In this document: positions 5,722 through 5,988 of the stretch, in pieces | Numbering within the stretch: the stretch's first letter is position 1 | How the letters are laid out: each line of letters starts with the position of its first letter | Source: Flemingiibacterium sp045579105 | Lineage (GTDB): Bacteria > Bacillota > Clostridia > Oscillospirales > CAG-272 | NCBI GenBank assembly: GCA_045579105.1 | Contig: JAZNLM010000025.1 | Coordinates: forward strand, 1-5,988 | Length of the DNA stretch: 5,988 nt | Direction: 5' to 3' | Program-made: the position numbers and the translations under genes | The notes under the pieces: model-generated | Databases searched by the model: none | What the model was told of the DNA's origin: nothing | The model's input: only the letters and a program-made list of their open reading frames with translations

Positions 5722-5900
5722 CACGCCGTAGGCGTGTATATCATCCGGAACTGGTTGCGGTATATCATCAGCCCGTAGGGCTGGATATCATCAAGCCGCA
5801 GGAGGATACACGCTGGCGCGTGATGAGATACAGGGGCGGCTCGCCGCCCTTGATGATATGCACGACTGCGTCGTGATGATATGCCAAGCCTGCGGCTTGG
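5722..5900. repeat. Array of seven diverse palindromes with conserved ATCATATA-type linkers
   Basis: Short palindromes of differing sequence follow each other at about 24-26 bases: CACGCC/GGCGTG (5722-5736), CCGGAAC/GTTGCGG with one mismatch (5745-5760), CAGCCC/GGGCTG (5769-5783), CACGC/GCGTG (5809-5822), GGGCGGC/GCCGCCC (5834-5849), CACGAC/GTCGTG (5861-5875) and CCAAGCC/GGCTTGG (5884-5900). Loops are mostly GTA or TGC. Linkers are constant: TATATCATC or GATATCATC at 5737, 5761 and 5784, and their reverse complement GATGATATG at 5852 and 5875, with a variant GATGAGATAC at 5822. A degenerate unit (AAGCCGCAGGAGG, from 5793) marks the midpoint. This is the reverse of a CRISPR: the linker is constant and the stems vary. 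Frames running through it look non-coding. Function unknown. Confidence 0.75.
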
Positions 5901-5902
5901 AT

Positions 5903-5937
5903 AAAAAAATCCGCATTCTTTCGAATGCGGATTTTTT
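5903..5937 (-). terminator. Terminator for a gene entering from the right edge
   Basis: A perfect 15-bp stem (AAAAAATCCGCATTC 5904-5918, GAATGCGGATTTTTT 5923-5937) with A/T runs on both sides. The loop reads GAAA (a GNRA tetraloop) on the - strand, and a plausible - strand stop codon lies 9 bases away, so it most likely ends a - strand gene. Confidence 0.85.
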
Positions 5938-5946
5938 GGCACACGC

Positions 5947-5988
5947 TTACAAAATAGATCCGTCGGCAAGTTTTTTCGAAATCGATCC
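5947..5988 (-). CDS. C-terminal end of an unidentified protein (mostly outside window)
   Basis: On the - strand the frame from the right edge reads GSISKKLADGSIL and stops at TAA (5949-5947), just before the GNRA-loop terminator. The stop-to-terminator spacing is what a real gene end would show. Thirteen residues are too few to identify the product, and the frame itself could be wrong. Confidence 0.35.
   Translation of the reverse strand, partial: GSISKKLADGSIL

Noticed and set aside
5722..5900. CRISPR array
   Set aside because: The repeated part is a short linker of about 9 bases and the varied parts are palindromes, not unique spacers; no cas gene is present.
5721..5969. 82-residue open frame on the - strand
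   Set aside because: It starts at a TTG without a ribosome binding site and reads through the terminator hairpin and the palindrome array; the translation is low in information.

Overview
The window looks like chromosomal DNA of a low-to-mid GC Gram-positive anaerobe of the Clostridia class, probably an uncultured gut or rumen relative of the Oscillospirales/Eubacteriales. The grounds are strong AGGAGG-type ribosome binding sites, sigma-A promoters with 17-base spacers, many hairpin-plus-T terminators, a Clostridia-type MetA, a MORN-repeat protein, a DUF4838 protein, and clusters of short palindromes between genes. The taxon is an inference; there is no rRNA or marker gene here.

Layout. (1) Bases 1-668, + strand: the C-terminal two thirds of a MetA-type homoserine O-acyltransferase, probably acetyl-CoA-using, cut by the window edge. 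Its 3' flank holds a compact cluster of three hairpins and then a strong terminator. (2) Bases 876-2765, + strand: a single-gene unit with a near-consensus promoter, a stem-loop leader that also encodes a possible 14-residue peptide, and a 588-residue DUF4838 protein with a GH67-type N-terminal region, a candidate cytoplasmic carbohydrate-active enzyme. A terminator at 2836-2864 is shared with the convergent gene. (3) Bases 2883-4543, - strand: a 528-residue protein made almost wholly of 23-residue MORN repeats (about 21 units in two arrays), with its own promoter and a perfect Shine-Dalgarno. (4) Bases 4544-4730: GC-rich inverted repeats and a terminator. (5) Bases 4789-5695, - strand: a visibly AT-richer two-gene operon, promoter -> four-helix-bundle protein (23S rRNA intervening-sequence-protein family) -> GTGA overlap -> 170-residue protein of unknown function. 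(6) Bases 5722-5900: an array of seven short, sequence-diverse palindromes joined by a conserved ATCATATA-like linker, whose linker direction flips in the middle. (7) Bases 5903-5988: a terminator and probably the last 13 codons of a - strand gene that enters from the right edge.

The genes do not form one pathway: MetA is methionine biosynthesis, the DUF4838 gene is likely glycan-related, and the MORN gene is structural or of unknown role. The part most likely to hold something undescribed is the AT-rich, translationally coupled four-helix-bundle/unknown pair, which sits between two repeat-rich spacers like an inserted cassette. The palindrome array and the repeated use of one terminator stem (CCGATGC/GCATCGG) are the most notable non-coding signals.
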